DNA of 64,000 bases from NCBI RefSeq assembly GCF_045762675.1, contig NZ_JBJDLK010000004.1, positions 523,438-587,437 on the forward strand, in the 5' to 3' direction. Under the pieces are notes generated by a model. The model had not been told where the DNA came from. It worked only from the letters and a program-made list of their open reading frames with translations, and did no database searches. The position numbers and the translations under genes were made by a program. This document shows positions 18,477 to 26,548 of this stretch, piece by piece (the stretch's first letter is position 1; each line of letters starts with the position of its first letter). Source of the DNA: Elizabethkingia meningoseptica_A. GTDB taxonomy: Bacteria > Bacteroidota > Bacteroidia > Flavobacteriales > Weeksellaceae.

Positions 18477-19601
18477 TTATAATTCTTTTGAATAGGTTCT
18501 TCTTCTTTTATGATTTACCGGATCGTAATCCTGCCATAAAAGCTGAATATTTTTATTTTCTTCAAGCTCGGGATTTGTTTCTAAAAACTTCACACCTTTC
18601 TTTTTGAAAATGTCATAAATTTCTTTGAAAATAATAGCGGTAACTCCTCTTCGCTGATATTCCGGATGTATGCCGATAAGGTAGAAATTAGCCCTGTCAT
18701 TTTTTTTGCCGGCCTGCAGGAAATGCCACCAGCCAAACGGGAAAAGTTTACCGTTTGCTTTTTGTAACGCTTTGGAATAAGAAGGCATCGTAATGGCAAA
18801 AGAAATAAGTTTGTCATCGGCATCCGTGATGCAAACAATAAAATCCTTGTCGATAAAGCCAAAGTATTTTTCTTTATAGGTCTGGATTTGCTGTTGTGTG
18901 ATAGGGGTATAAGTAGAAAGGCCTTTGTAGGTTTCATCCAGAAGTTTAAACATTGGTTCAACTAAAGGCAGAATCTCTTTTTTGTTATTGAATTTTAAAA
19001 CTTTCAGCTGGTATTTTTCTTTAATGATCTCGTTGAACTTGATCACTTTTTCACTTAATACTTCCGGAAAAACAATTTCGAATTCAACCCATTCTTTTTC
19101 TTTAACCAATCCCAATTGCTCCAGGTGTTTTGGATAGTATTCGAAATTATAAATACCAATCATGGTAGCGATTTTATCAAATCCCATCGTCAGCATTCCT
19201 GCTTTGTCCAGATTGGTGAAGCCCATGGGGCCTTCAATTTTGTTAATATTATGCTGTTTAGCGTATTCTGTAGCTTTGTCTAATAGTGCTTTTGATACAC
19301 TAAGATCGTCAATAAAGTCTATCCATCCGAAACGAACTTTGTGAATTCCCAGTTCCTGCCCTTCTTTATGGTTGATCATTACTGCTATTCTGCCGGCAAC
19401 CTGATTGTTTTTATATGCCAGATAAAGTTCTGCTTCGCTATAAGCTAACGCAGGGTTTTCTTTGGGATCCCAAATTTGTTTCTCATCGTTGATTAACGGT
19501 GGTACGAAATTGGGGTTGTTTTTATATAGTGTCATCGGAAATTGAATAAAATCCATAAGCATTTTATCATTAATGACTTTTTTGAGAGAGATTTCCGACA
19601 T
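18477..19601 (-). CDS. GNAT-like N-acetyltransferase (YghO-like)
   Basis: 374 aa, cytoplasmic. The N-terminal half (FIQFPMTLYKNNPNFVPPL) and the C-terminal acyl-CoA-binding type segment IGIHPEYQRRGVTAIIFKEI (near residues 312-331) are those of the large GNAT-like proteins related to E. coli YghO. The RRGV stretch corresponds to the Q/RxxGxG/A pyrophosphate loop but is not canonical. The substrate is unknown. It stands alone, 102 bp from the divergent zinc peptidase gene. Confidence 0.8.
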   Translation of the reverse strand: MSEISLKKVINDKMLMDFIQFPMTLYKNNPNFVPPLINDEKQIWDPKENPALAYSEAELYLAYKNNQVAGRIAVMINHKEGQELGIHKVRFGWIDFIDDLSVSKALLDKATEYAKQHNINKIEGPMGFTNLDKAGMLTMGFDKIATMIGIYNFEYYPKHLEQLGLVKEKEWVEFEIVFPEVLSEKVIKFNEIIKEKYQLKVLKFNNKKEILPLVEPMFKLLDETYKGLSTYTPITQQQIQTYKEKYFGFIDKDFIVCITDADDKLISFAITMPSYSKALQKANGKLFPFGWWHFLQAGKKNDRANFYLIGIHPEYQRRGVTAIIFKEIYDIFKKKGVKFLETNPELEENKNIQLLWQDYDPVNHKRRRTYSKEL

Positions 19602-19703
19602 TTTGTTTTAATTTTTTGCAAATATAAATAATTGCAGATTTTCACCTTGTTTTTGGCATGGTTTTTTCCTTCACATGGTATAAGTTTTAAGTAAAAAAAA
19701 CAC

Positions 19704-20396
19704 GTGATGTCTAGTTATTATCTCATATTATTTATCATATTTATAGCGAGTGTAGTCGTCCAGAACAGGCTTCGGTCCAAGTTTGACTACTACTCTAAGC
19801 TCCGACTCCGCAATCATATGTCCGGCAAAGAAATTGCTGAAAAAATGCTGGCGGAGAACGGTATTCGCGATGTTGTGGTAACATCTGTTCCGGGACAGTT
19901 AACGGATCACTATGATCCGATTAATAAAACAGTGAATCTTTCAGAAGCGGTCTATATGCAAAGGAATGCAGCGGCGGCAGCTGTTGCTGCTCATGAATGC
20001 GGACATGCCATACAGCATTCGGAAGGTTATTCCATGTTACGTTTAAGATCGAAACTGGTACCTATAGTGAATATCAGTTCCAGATTATTACAGTTTGTAC
20101 TGCTTGCCGGAATTGTGGTAATGGCTTCCAGTGGAAATAAAACCTTGCTTGCATTAGGCGTAGTGCTTTTTGCAGTAACCACTATTTTTGCATTTGTAAC
20201 CTTGCCGGTAGAATACGATGCCAGTAACCGTGCATTGAAGTGGCTTGAGAAAAGCGGAACTGTAACCGTAGAGGAACAAGGTGCTGCACAGGATTCGTTG
20301 AAATGGGCTGCCAGAACATATGTGGTTGCGGCATTAGGCTCACTGGCGCAGTTGTTGTATTTTGCTTCCATGTTATCAGGAGGAAGACGGGATTAA
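19704..20396 (+). CDS. membrane zinc metallopeptidase (YugP-like)
   Basis: 230 aa with hydrophobic segments at both ends and in the middle. The zinc motif HECGH is at residues 97-101, followed by AIQHSEGY, which is diagnostic of the Zn_peptidase_2 (YugP) family. A conserved EYDASNRAL segment near residue 173 supplies a further acidic residue. Function in Bacteroidota is not established. The gene is followed by a strong terminator. An ATG one codon downstream is an equal start candidate. Confidence 0.9.
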   Translation: MMSSYYLILFIIFIASVVVQNRLRSKFDYYSKLRLRNHMSGKEIAEKMLAENGIRDVVVTSVPGQLTDHYDPINKTVNLSEAVYMQRNAAAAAVAAHECGHAIQHSEGYSMLRLRSKLVPIVNISSRLLQFVLLAGIVVMASSGNKTLLALGVVLFAVTTIFAFVTLPVEYDASNRALKWLEKSGTVTVEEQGAAQDSLKWAARTYVVAALGSLAQLLYFASMLSGGRRD

Positions 20397-20424
20397 GTCA
20401 ATTACTATTGTATACATATTATAA

Positions 20425-20450
20425 AAAGACGGAAGATTTCTTCCGTCTTT
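20425..20450 (+). terminator. intrinsic terminator after the zinc peptidase gene
   Basis: AAAGACGGAAG at 20425-20435 pairs perfectly with CTTCCGTCTTT at 20440-20450 around a 4-nt loop and is followed by more T residues. Confidence 0.9.
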
Positions 20451-20494
20451 TTTCTGTATAGGAAGTTAGAAAATAAAATAGCATCTTTGCGGCT

Positions 20495-20896
20495 ATGAAA
20501 AATGAGATTTTGCGAAGCAGCTTGTTGCTGTTCGTTTTATTTTTAGCTTTTAGTGCAGCCGCTTTTGGTGTCAATTACCTGTTGGTTAACAACGGTATTG
20601 ACGTGTCCTATAAGCTGAACTTCCTGTTTTTCTTTTTACATTGCCTTAGTCTGGCCAGTATTATTGGTGTCAGCTTTATAAAAAAAGAATTTATAGCCTA
20701 TATATATGTTGCATTTCTTATTGTGAAGATGGGAGGTGTTATTTTTCTGGCGTATAAATTTCCGATGATGAAGCAGAACCTGATGTTGTATTTTGGTTTT
20801 TACTGGTATTACCTGCTCATTGAAACAGCTCTGGTTGTGGCTTTGATTAAAATACAGGATAAAAATCATAAAATAAATAAATCAGACAAGCTTTGA
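20495..20896 (+). CDS. four-helix membrane protein at the AtpI position
   Basis: 133 aa with four predicted membrane helices and a charged C-terminal tail (KIQDKNHKINKSDKL). It resembles the DUF6168 group of flavobacterial membrane proteins, recognised from general pattern only. It lies directly before atpB, where many bacteria encode AtpI, an assembly factor for the c-ring or a magnesium channel, and its helix number matches AtpI. The equivalence is an inference; sequence similarity to AtpI is not obvious. Its stop codon overlaps the atpB promoter candidate. Confidence 0.7.
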   Translation: MKNEILRSSLLLFVLFLAFSAAAFGVNYLLVNNGIDVSYKLNFLFFFLHCLSLASIIGVSFIKKEFIAYIYVAFLIVKMGGVIFLAYKFPMMKQNLMLYFGFYWYYLLIETALVVALIKIQDKNHKINKSDKL

Positions 20897-20921
20897 TATG
20901 TCATTTAAATCCTTATTTTTG
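20893..20921 (+). promoter_or_regulatory. promoter of the ATP synthase operon
   Basis: TTG at 20893-20895 and TATTTTTG at 20914-20921 are 18 nt apart, a full match to the Bacteroidota TTG/TAnnTTTG pattern. The predicted RNA start is about 15 nt before the atpB ATG. Confidence 0.7.
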
Positions 20922-20942
20922 CAAAAAATTTAGAATTCCGGT

Positions 20943-22010
20943 ATGAATGTAAAGAAGATCCTTTATTTGCTTACGTTTTTAGTTACAGGGCTTGTATTTG
21001 CGTCTCCTTCAGAGGGACAGCAGAAGTCTGAGAAGTATAACCCTGTTCCAGATATTATGCACCACATTTCGGATTCCCATTCTTGGCATTTCTGGGGTGA
21101 GGGCGAGCATTCGGTGAGTCTTTCGCTTCCGATAATTTTAGTGGATAACGGGCTTAAAGTGTTCTCTTCTTCAAAATTCGGGCACGATGAAAGCGAGGTT
21201 GCAGAGGTAGATGGTAACTATTACAAAATGTACCACAACAAGGTTTATAAAACAGATGCTGCCGGTACACTAAAAATGCACGAAGATCATCCAACCAACG
21301 AAAAGCCACTCGATTTTTCAATTACCAAGGTTGTAGCACAAATGTTATTAGCAGCGGTTATTCTTATTCTGATTGCTTTTGCGACAAGATCAAGCTATAA
21401 GAAATCTCAGATTCCTTCTGGTATCGCAAGATTTATTGAGCCTTTGATTATCTTTGTACGTGATGAGATTGCATTACAGAACATTGGTTCTGTAAAATAT
21501 AAAAGATTTGTTCCTTACTTAGTTACGCTTTTCCTTTTCATCTGGTTGATGAATATCTTAGGATTACTTCCGGGATCTGCTAACGTTACAGGAAATATTG
21601 CTTTCACAATGGTAATGGCAGTACTTACTTTCATTATTGTGAATATTAATGGTAGAAAAACCTACTGGTTACATATTTTTGACCCGTTAGGAAACAATAT
21701 GCCTTGGGCTGGTAAAATATTGGTATATGTTATCCTTGTTCCTGTAGAAATATTAGGAATGTTTACAAAGCCTATCGCGTTAATGATCCGTCTTTTCGCT
21801 AACATGACAGCAGGACACATCGTAATTCTGAGTTTGGTCTCATTGATCTTCATTATGCAGTCTTACGCAGTAGCACCAGTATCAGTTGCATTAACATTAT
21901 TCATCAACGTATTGGAAGTTTTAGTAGCGGCACTTCAGGCATATATCTTTACACTTTTAACTGCACTGTTTATCGGTATGGCAGTTGAAGAACCACACCA
22001 CGCACACTAA
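20943..22010 (+). CDS. atpB: F-type ATP synthase subunit a
   Basis: 355 aa, longer than the E. coli subunit because of an extended N-terminal region with a signal-like start and a His-rich stretch (IMHHISDSHSWHFWGEGEHS), as is common in Bacteroidota. The C-terminal membrane part holds the essential arginine region KPIALMIRLFANMTAGH, in which the Arg of IRLFANM faces the c-ring. It forms the proton half-channels in the inner membrane. It is the first gene of an operon with atpE, F, H, A and G. Confidence 0.95.
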   Translation: MNVKKILYLLTFLVTGLVFASPSEGQQKSEKYNPVPDIMHHISDSHSWHFWGEGEHSVSLSLPIILVDNGLKVFSSSKFGHDESEVAEVDGNYYKMYHNKVYKTDAAGTLKMHEDHPTNEKPLDFSITKVVAQMLLAAVILILIAFATRSSYKKSQIPSGIARFIEPLIIFVRDEIALQNIGSVKYKRFVPYLVTLFLFIWLMNILGLLPGSANVTGNIAFTMVMAVLTFIIVNINGRKTYWLHIFDPLGNNMPWAGKILVYVILVPVEILGMFTKPIALMIRLFANMTAGHIVILSLVSLIFIMQSYAVAPVSVALTLFINVLEVLVAALQAYIFTLLTALFIGMAVEEPHHAH

Positions 22011-22061
22011 AATTTGAATTAAGAAAATAAATTATAAAACAACCATTTTAATTATAAAGTT

Positions 22062-22271
22062 ATGACAGGTAGTATCGCAGCAATCGGAGCTGGTTTAGCA
22101 GTTCTAGGAGTTGGATTAGGTATTGGTAAAATCGGTGGTCACGCAATGGACGCTATTGCAAGACAACCAGAGCAATCAGGAAAAATCCAAACTGCAATGA
22201 TTATCGCAGCAGCTCTTATCGAGGGTGCTGGTCTATTCGGTATCGTAGTAGCAATGCTTGGTAACGGATAA
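22062..22271 (+). CDS. atpE: F-type ATP synthase subunit c
   Basis: 69 aa hairpin of two membrane helices. The polar loop is Arg34-Gln35-Pro36 and the ion-binding carboxylate is Glu54 in ALIEGAGLFG. The first helix lacks the glutamine typical of sodium-binding c subunits, which favours proton coupling. It sits 51 bp after atpB. Confidence 0.96.
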   Translation: MTGSIAAIGAGLAVLGVGLGIGKIGGHAMDAIARQPEQSGKIQTAMIIAAALIEGAGLFGIVVAMLGNG

Positions 22272-22359
22272 GAAAAATCTGGAAATTCTGTAAACGGTTG
22301 GTTTGCAGAATTTCTTTTACTTTTGAAAAATTAAACTGAATAGTATAAAAATATTATAA

Positions 22360-22854
22360 ATGGATTTATTAACTCCTTCAATCGGTAACATATTCTGGAC
22401 GACAGTAGTTTTTTTAATTTTAGTAATCTTATTAGGTAAGTTTGCGTGGAAGCCAATTCTTTCTGCAATCAATACCAGAGAAACTAATATCGTGGATGCT
22501 CTTAACCAGGTAAAACTGGCTAAAGCTGAAATGGAAAACCTAAAGGCTGATAACGAAAGAATTATTCGTGAAGCTAAAATCGAAAGAGACGCTATCCTTA
22601 AAGAAGCCAGAGAAATTAAAGACAAGATCGTAGGTGAAGCGAAGGATGCTGCAAAAGCTGAAGGTGATAAACTAATTGAGCAGGCGAGACAAACTATTAC
22701 AGCTGAGAAAAATGCTGCAATGGCTGATATCAAATCTCAAATTGGTGAGCTTTCTGTAAATATTGCAGAATCTATCCTTAAGCAAAAGCTTGATAACAAC
22801 GATGCTCAGAACCAGTTGGTAGAAAATATTCTTAATAAATCTAACTTAAACTAA
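22360..22854 (+). CDS. atpF: F-type ATP synthase subunit b
   Basis: 164 aa: one N-terminal membrane helix (about residues 8-27) and a long charged coiled-coil rich in Ala, Lys and Glu, the peripheral stalk of the enzyme. An 88-bp gap to atpE has no stem-loop of note. It is 1 bp from atpH. Confidence 0.95.
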   Translation: MDLLTPSIGNIFWTTVVFLILVILLGKFAWKPILSAINTRETNIVDALNQVKLAKAEMENLKADNERIIREAKIERDAILKEAREIKDKIVGEAKDAAKAEGDKLIEQARQTITAEKNAAMADIKSQIGELSVNIAESILKQKLDNNDAQNQLVENILNKSNLN

Positions 22855-22855
22855 G

Positions 22856-23395
22856 ATGCGTACATCCAAAGTAGCAAAGAGATACGCAAAAGGTCTGTTA
22901 GACTTTACTCAGGAAACTGGGAGTACTGCTTCTGTTTTCGCTGAAATGAAGGATGTAGTGAAAATACTGGACGCTTCTAAAGAGCTGAATAAGTTTTTCA
23001 ACAGTCCTTTTATCGACGCAAAAAAGAAGATAAGTGTTACTGAACAGATTTTTGCACAGTTTTCTCAAACCAGCAGAAATATTATTGCATTAACCATTAA
23101 GCACGGTAGAGAAAGCCAGCTGAAAGGAGTTGCACAGGAATATATCAATAACGTGGAAGATCTTAACGGTGTACAAAGAATTTCTTTGACTACCGCTACA
23201 CAGCTTACACAACAAAATATAGAAGATATCCTTAAGAAATCTTCATTGGTAGATCACTCAAAAACGTTTGATATCGAAACAAATATCAAACCGGATATCC
23301 TTGGAGGGTATATCCTTAGAGTAGGAGACCAGCAGGTAGATGCTTCTGTAAGAACGAAGCTATCCACTATTAGAAAAGAATTTGAACTTAACTAA
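22856..23395 (+). CDS. atpH: F-type ATP synthase subunit delta
   Basis: 179 aa. The N-terminal helical domain (VAKRYAKGLLDF) and the C-terminal segment DILGGYILRVGDQQVDASV are those of the OSCP/delta family, which joins the peripheral stalk to the alpha3beta3 head. It is between atpF (1 bp) and atpA (15 bp). Confidence 0.96.
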   Translation: MRTSKVAKRYAKGLLDFTQETGSTASVFAEMKDVVKILDASKELNKFFNSPFIDAKKKISVTEQIFAQFSQTSRNIIALTIKHGRESQLKGVAQEYINNVEDLNGVQRISLTTATQLTQQNIEDILKKSSLVDHSKTFDIETNIKPDILGGYILRVGDQQVDASVRTKLSTIRKEFELN

Positions 23396-23410
23396 GATAA
23401 TCAGACCAAA

Positions 23411-24988
23411 ATGGCAGAAATAAATCCGGCAGAAGTATCTGCAATCTTAAAACAACAATTGGCAAACTTTGATACTCAAAGTGATGTTCAGGAAGTAGGA
23501 ACCGTACTTCAAATCGGTGACGGTATCGCACGTGTTTACGGGTTAGAAAACGTACAATACGGTGAGCTTGTAAGATTTGAAAGTGGTGTTGAAGGGATGG
23601 TACTTAACCTTGAAGAAGATAACGTTGGTGTTGCACTTCTTGGCCAGTCTAAAGAGGTAAAAGAAGGTGATACTGTAAAGAGAACCAACACTATTGCTTC
23701 TATCAAAGTTGGTGAAGGTTTATTAGGTCGTGTAGTAGATACATTAGGTAACCCTATCGATGGTAAAGGTGCTGTTAGCGGGGAACTATACGAAATGCCT
23801 TTGGAAAGAAAAGCTCCGGGAGTAATCTTCCGTCAGCCTGTAACTGAGCCTTTACAAACAGGTATCGTTGCAATTGACTCTATGATCCCTGTAGGTAGAG
23901 GACAAAGAGAGCTTATTATTGGTGACCGTCAGACAGGTAAAACTACTGTGGCTATCGATACTATTCTTAACCAAAAAGAATTTTATGATGCAGGTCAGCC
24001 TGTATTCTGTATATATGTTGCTGTAGGGCAAAAAGCTTCTACTGTAGCACAAATCGTAAAAACTCTTGAAGATAAAGGTGCAATGGCTTATACAGTTATT
24101 GTTACTGCTAACGCTTCTGATCCGGTTCCAATGCAGGTGTATGCACCATTAGCAGGAGCTTCTATCGGGGAGTACTTCAGAGACACCGGTCGTCCGGCAT
24201 TAATTATCTATGATGACCTTTCTAAACAAGCAGTAGCTTACCGTGAGCTTTCTCTTCTATTGAGAAGACCACCGGGCCGTGAAGCTTACCCAGGTGACGT
24301 ATTCTACCTTCACTCAAGATTATTAGAAAGAGCTGCGAAAATCATTGGTGACGATGCAATAGCTAAGCAGATGAATGATCTGCCAGAATCTTTAAAGCCA
24401 TTGGTAAAAGGTGGTGGTTCTTTAACTGCTCTTCCAATTATCGAGACTCAGGCTGGTGACGTTTCTGCGTATATTCCGACTAACGTAATTTCTATTACAG
24501 ACGGACAGATCTTCCTTGAAACTGACTTGTTTAACTCTGGTGTTCGTCCGGCAATTAACGTAGGTATCTCTGTATCTCGTGTAGGGGGTAACGCTCAGAT
24601 TAAGTCTATGAAAAAAGTATCTGGTACTCTTAAATTAGACCAGGCACAATATAAAGAATTAGAAGCATTTGCTAAATTCGGTTCTGACCTGGATGCTGCT
24701 ACATTAGCGGTAATCTCTAAAGGGGAAAGAAACGTAGAGGTATTGAAACAGGGGGTTAACTCTCCACTTCCGGTTGAGGAGCAGATCGCTATGATCTACG
24801 CTGGTACTGAAAACTTAATGAGAAAAGTGCCAATTAACAAAGTGAAAGAGTTCTTAAGAGATTATGTTGATTTCTTAAAAGCAAAACACGCTGATACTTT
24901 AGCAGCTTTAAAAGCTGGAAAATACGATGACAGCTTAACTTCTGTTCTGAAGCAGGTTGCTGACGATATCGCTGCAAAATACAACTAA
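23411..24988 (+). CDS. atpA: F-type ATP synthase subunit alpha
   Basis: 525 aa, regulatory nucleotide-binding subunit of the F1 head. The P-loop GDRQTGKT is at residues 171-178, and the alpha-specific signature PAINVGISVSRVGG is near residue 379. The gene is followed by an 87-bp spacer with a long hairpin and then atpG. The genes for beta and epsilon are not in this window, so the F1 head is encoded in two places. Confidence 0.98.
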   Translation: MAEINPAEVSAILKQQLANFDTQSDVQEVGTVLQIGDGIARVYGLENVQYGELVRFESGVEGMVLNLEEDNVGVALLGQSKEVKEGDTVKRTNTIASIKVGEGLLGRVVDTLGNPIDGKGAVSGELYEMPLERKAPGVIFRQPVTEPLQTGIVAIDSMIPVGRGQRELIIGDRQTGKTTVAIDTILNQKEFYDAGQPVFCIYVAVGQKASTVAQIVKTLEDKGAMAYTVIVTANASDPVPMQVYAPLAGASIGEYFRDTGRPALIIYDDLSKQAVAYRELSLLLRRPPGREAYPGDVFYLHSRLLERAAKIIGDDAIAKQMNDLPESLKPLVKGGGSLTALPIIETQAGDVSAYIPTNVISITDGQIFLETDLFNSGVRPAINVGISVSRVGGNAQIKSMKKVSGTLKLDQAQYKELEAFAKFGSDLDAATLAVISKGERNVEVLKQGVNSPLPVEEQIAMIYAGTENLMRKVPINKVKEFLRDYVDFLKAKHADTLAALKAGKYDDSLTSVLKQVADDIAAKYN

Positions 24989-24993
24989 GATTT

Positions 24994-25063
24994 AGTTGAT
25001 GGCTTTTGGCTGATAGTACAGAGTTCTCTGAAACTACCAGTCAAAAGCCAATCACCAACAACT
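24994..25063. repeat. long imperfect hairpin between atpA and atpG
   Basis: The left arm (24994-25017, with TGATGGCTTTTGGCTGA) pairs with the right arm (25033-25063, with GTCAAAAGCCAATCACC) with few mismatches and one gap, and a second small palindrome CAGAGTTCTCTG (25019-25030) lies at the centre. No T-run follows, so it is unlikely to be a terminator. It could stabilise or adjust expression of the distal gene. Confidence 0.7.
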
Positions 25064-25075
25064 ATATAAAAGAGA

Positions 25076-25945
25076 ATGGCAAACTTAAAAGAAATACGAG
25101 GAAGGATTTCATCCATTTCATCTACAATGCAAATTACCAGTGCTATGAAAATGGTTTCGGCTGCGAAACTAAAGAAAGCACAGGATGCTATTGTGATGCT
25201 TCGCCCTTACTCCGAAAAACTTCAGGAAATTATAGAGAATGTAAGTTCTACACTGGATCAGGAAACACTTTCGGTTTATGCACAACCGAGAGAAGTTAAA
25301 AGAATCCTTTTTATTGCTGTGACTTCTAACAGAGGTTTAGCAGGAGCTTTCAACTCTTCTATTATTAAAGAAGTTAATGCACAATACCAACAAAATACTG
25401 CTTTCGAAATCGAAATGCTTACAATTGGTAAAAAAGCATTTGATGCTTTCAGAGCTTCTAAGAAAATCTATAATAACCATAGTGATATTTATGATTCTCT
25501 TACTTTTGAAGGTGTGGCGAATATGGCAGAAGACGTAATGAGAGATTTCCGCCAGGGAGTTTTTGATGAAGTATACTTAGTGTACAATAAATTCCTTAAC
25601 GCGGCAACTCAGGAAGTACAGACTGAAAAGCTTCTTCCTATTACAATGCCTGAAAAGAAAGAAGAGAAAAATACAATAGAAACAGATTATATCTTTGAAC
25701 CTAACCGTACAGAGATTCTGGAAACTTTGATCCCTAAATCTATTAAGACACAGATTTACAAAGCGATCCTGGATTCAGTAGCTTCTGAGCACGGAGCGAG
25801 AATGACGGCTATGCATAAAGCAACTGATAATGCACAGGCGTTGAAGAATGACCTGGTTATCTTCTACAATAAAGCACGCCAGGCGGCAATTACCAACGAG
25901 ATTCTGGAGATTGTATCCGGAGCAGAGGCGTTGAAAAACAGCTAG
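25076..25945 (+). CDS. atpG: F-type ATP synthase subunit gamma
   Basis: 289 aa, the rotating central shaft. The N-terminal helix (RGRISSISSTMQITSAMKMV) and the C-terminal RQAAITNEILEIVSGAEAL are family signatures. The ATG at 25076 gives the standard N-terminus MANLKEIRGRI. It ends the operon; a strong terminator follows. Confidence 0.97.
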   Translation: MANLKEIRGRISSISSTMQITSAMKMVSAAKLKKAQDAIVMLRPYSEKLQEIIENVSSTLDQETLSVYAQPREVKRILFIAVTSNRGLAGAFNSSIIKEVNAQYQQNTAFEIEMLTIGKKAFDAFRASKKIYNNHSDIYDSLTFEGVANMAEDVMRDFRQGVFDEVYLVYNKFLNAATQEVQTEKLLPITMPEKKEEKNTIETDYIFEPNRTEILETLIPKSIKTQIYKAILDSVASEHGARMTAMHKATDNAQALKNDLVIFYNKARQAAITNEILEIVSGAEALKNS

Positions 25946-25966
25946 AATTAATCTCAACAAAATAAT

Positions 25967-25998
25967 AAAAAGCGTTTATCCCGGGATAAACGCTTTTT
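25967..25998 (+). terminator. intrinsic terminator of the ATP synthase operon
   Basis: A perfectly self-complementary 32-bp sequence centred on CCCGGG (arms AAAAAGCGTTTATCCC and complement) is followed by further T residues. Confidence 0.9.
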
Positions 25999-26026
25999 TT
26001 ATTTTTAATATCTTTCCGGAAGCTAA

Positions 26027-26467
26027 ATGAAAAAGGTTCCAAGTATGCAAATTGAACTTATTGAAAAAAAGGATTACGATTATACCCACATACAGCAGCT
26101 TTATAATACGGTAAGGGTAAATATGCCTTTTCTTACCCTGATTTCCGATTTCAGGAAAGAGCTGAAGAATGAAATTGTGTATGAAGTTTTTGTAAATGAT
26201 CAGCTAATAGCATTTGTATCATTCTGGGAGCCTGATAATTTTATTCATCATTTGTATATACTTCCGGAATATCAGGGCAGGCGGATAGGGCAGCAAATAA
26301 TTGACTTTCTGGCAGGAATATATGGAGGGCCTCTGGGGCTTAAATGTCTGACGCAGAATATTCAGGCAGTAAATTTTTATAAAAAAAATAATTTTTATGA
26401 AAAGTACCGCGGAACTTCGGAAAACGGAGAATATATCTACTTTGAACAGCTTGCTGAAAAAAGTTAA
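26027..26467 (+). CDS. GNAT-family N-acetyltransferase
   Basis: 146 aa, cytoplasmic. The acetyl-CoA loop reads LPEYQGRRIGQQIIDFL near residues 80-96, matching Q/RxxGxG/A with Ile in place of the second small residue position. The C-terminal NFYKKNNFYEKYRG is the usual final strand. Substrate unknown. An ATG at 26045 (MQIELI) gives a more family-like N-terminus and may be the true start. Confidence 0.85.
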   Translation: MKKVPSMQIELIEKKDYDYTHIQQLYNTVRVNMPFLTLISDFRKELKNEIVYEVFVNDQLIAFVSFWEPDNFIHHLYILPEYQGRRIGQQIIDFLAGIYGGPLGLKCLTQNIQAVNFYKKNNFYEKYRGTSENGEYIYFEQLAEKS

Positions 26468-26512
26468 CATACGAAGTTGATGAATTAAAAACCTGTATTA
26501 AAAAAAAATACA

Positions 26513-26520
26513 TACCTTTG
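26513..26520 (+). promoter_or_regulatory. -7 element TACCTTTG before the CorC-like gene
   Basis: TACCTTTG matches TAnnTTTG exactly and is followed by C, as is common in flavobacteria. A TTG at the right distance upstream is not seen. The predicted RNA start is about 20 nt before the ATG at 26549. Confidence 0.5.
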
Positions 26521-26548
26521 CATTTGATACATATTATTAACAAATTAA

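Noticed and set aside
25006..25299. Plus-strand frame of 97 codons starting before atpG
   Set aside because: It runs through the spacer hairpin and the start of atpG in another frame; its Cys- and Thr-rich text is the shadow of the gamma subunit gene.
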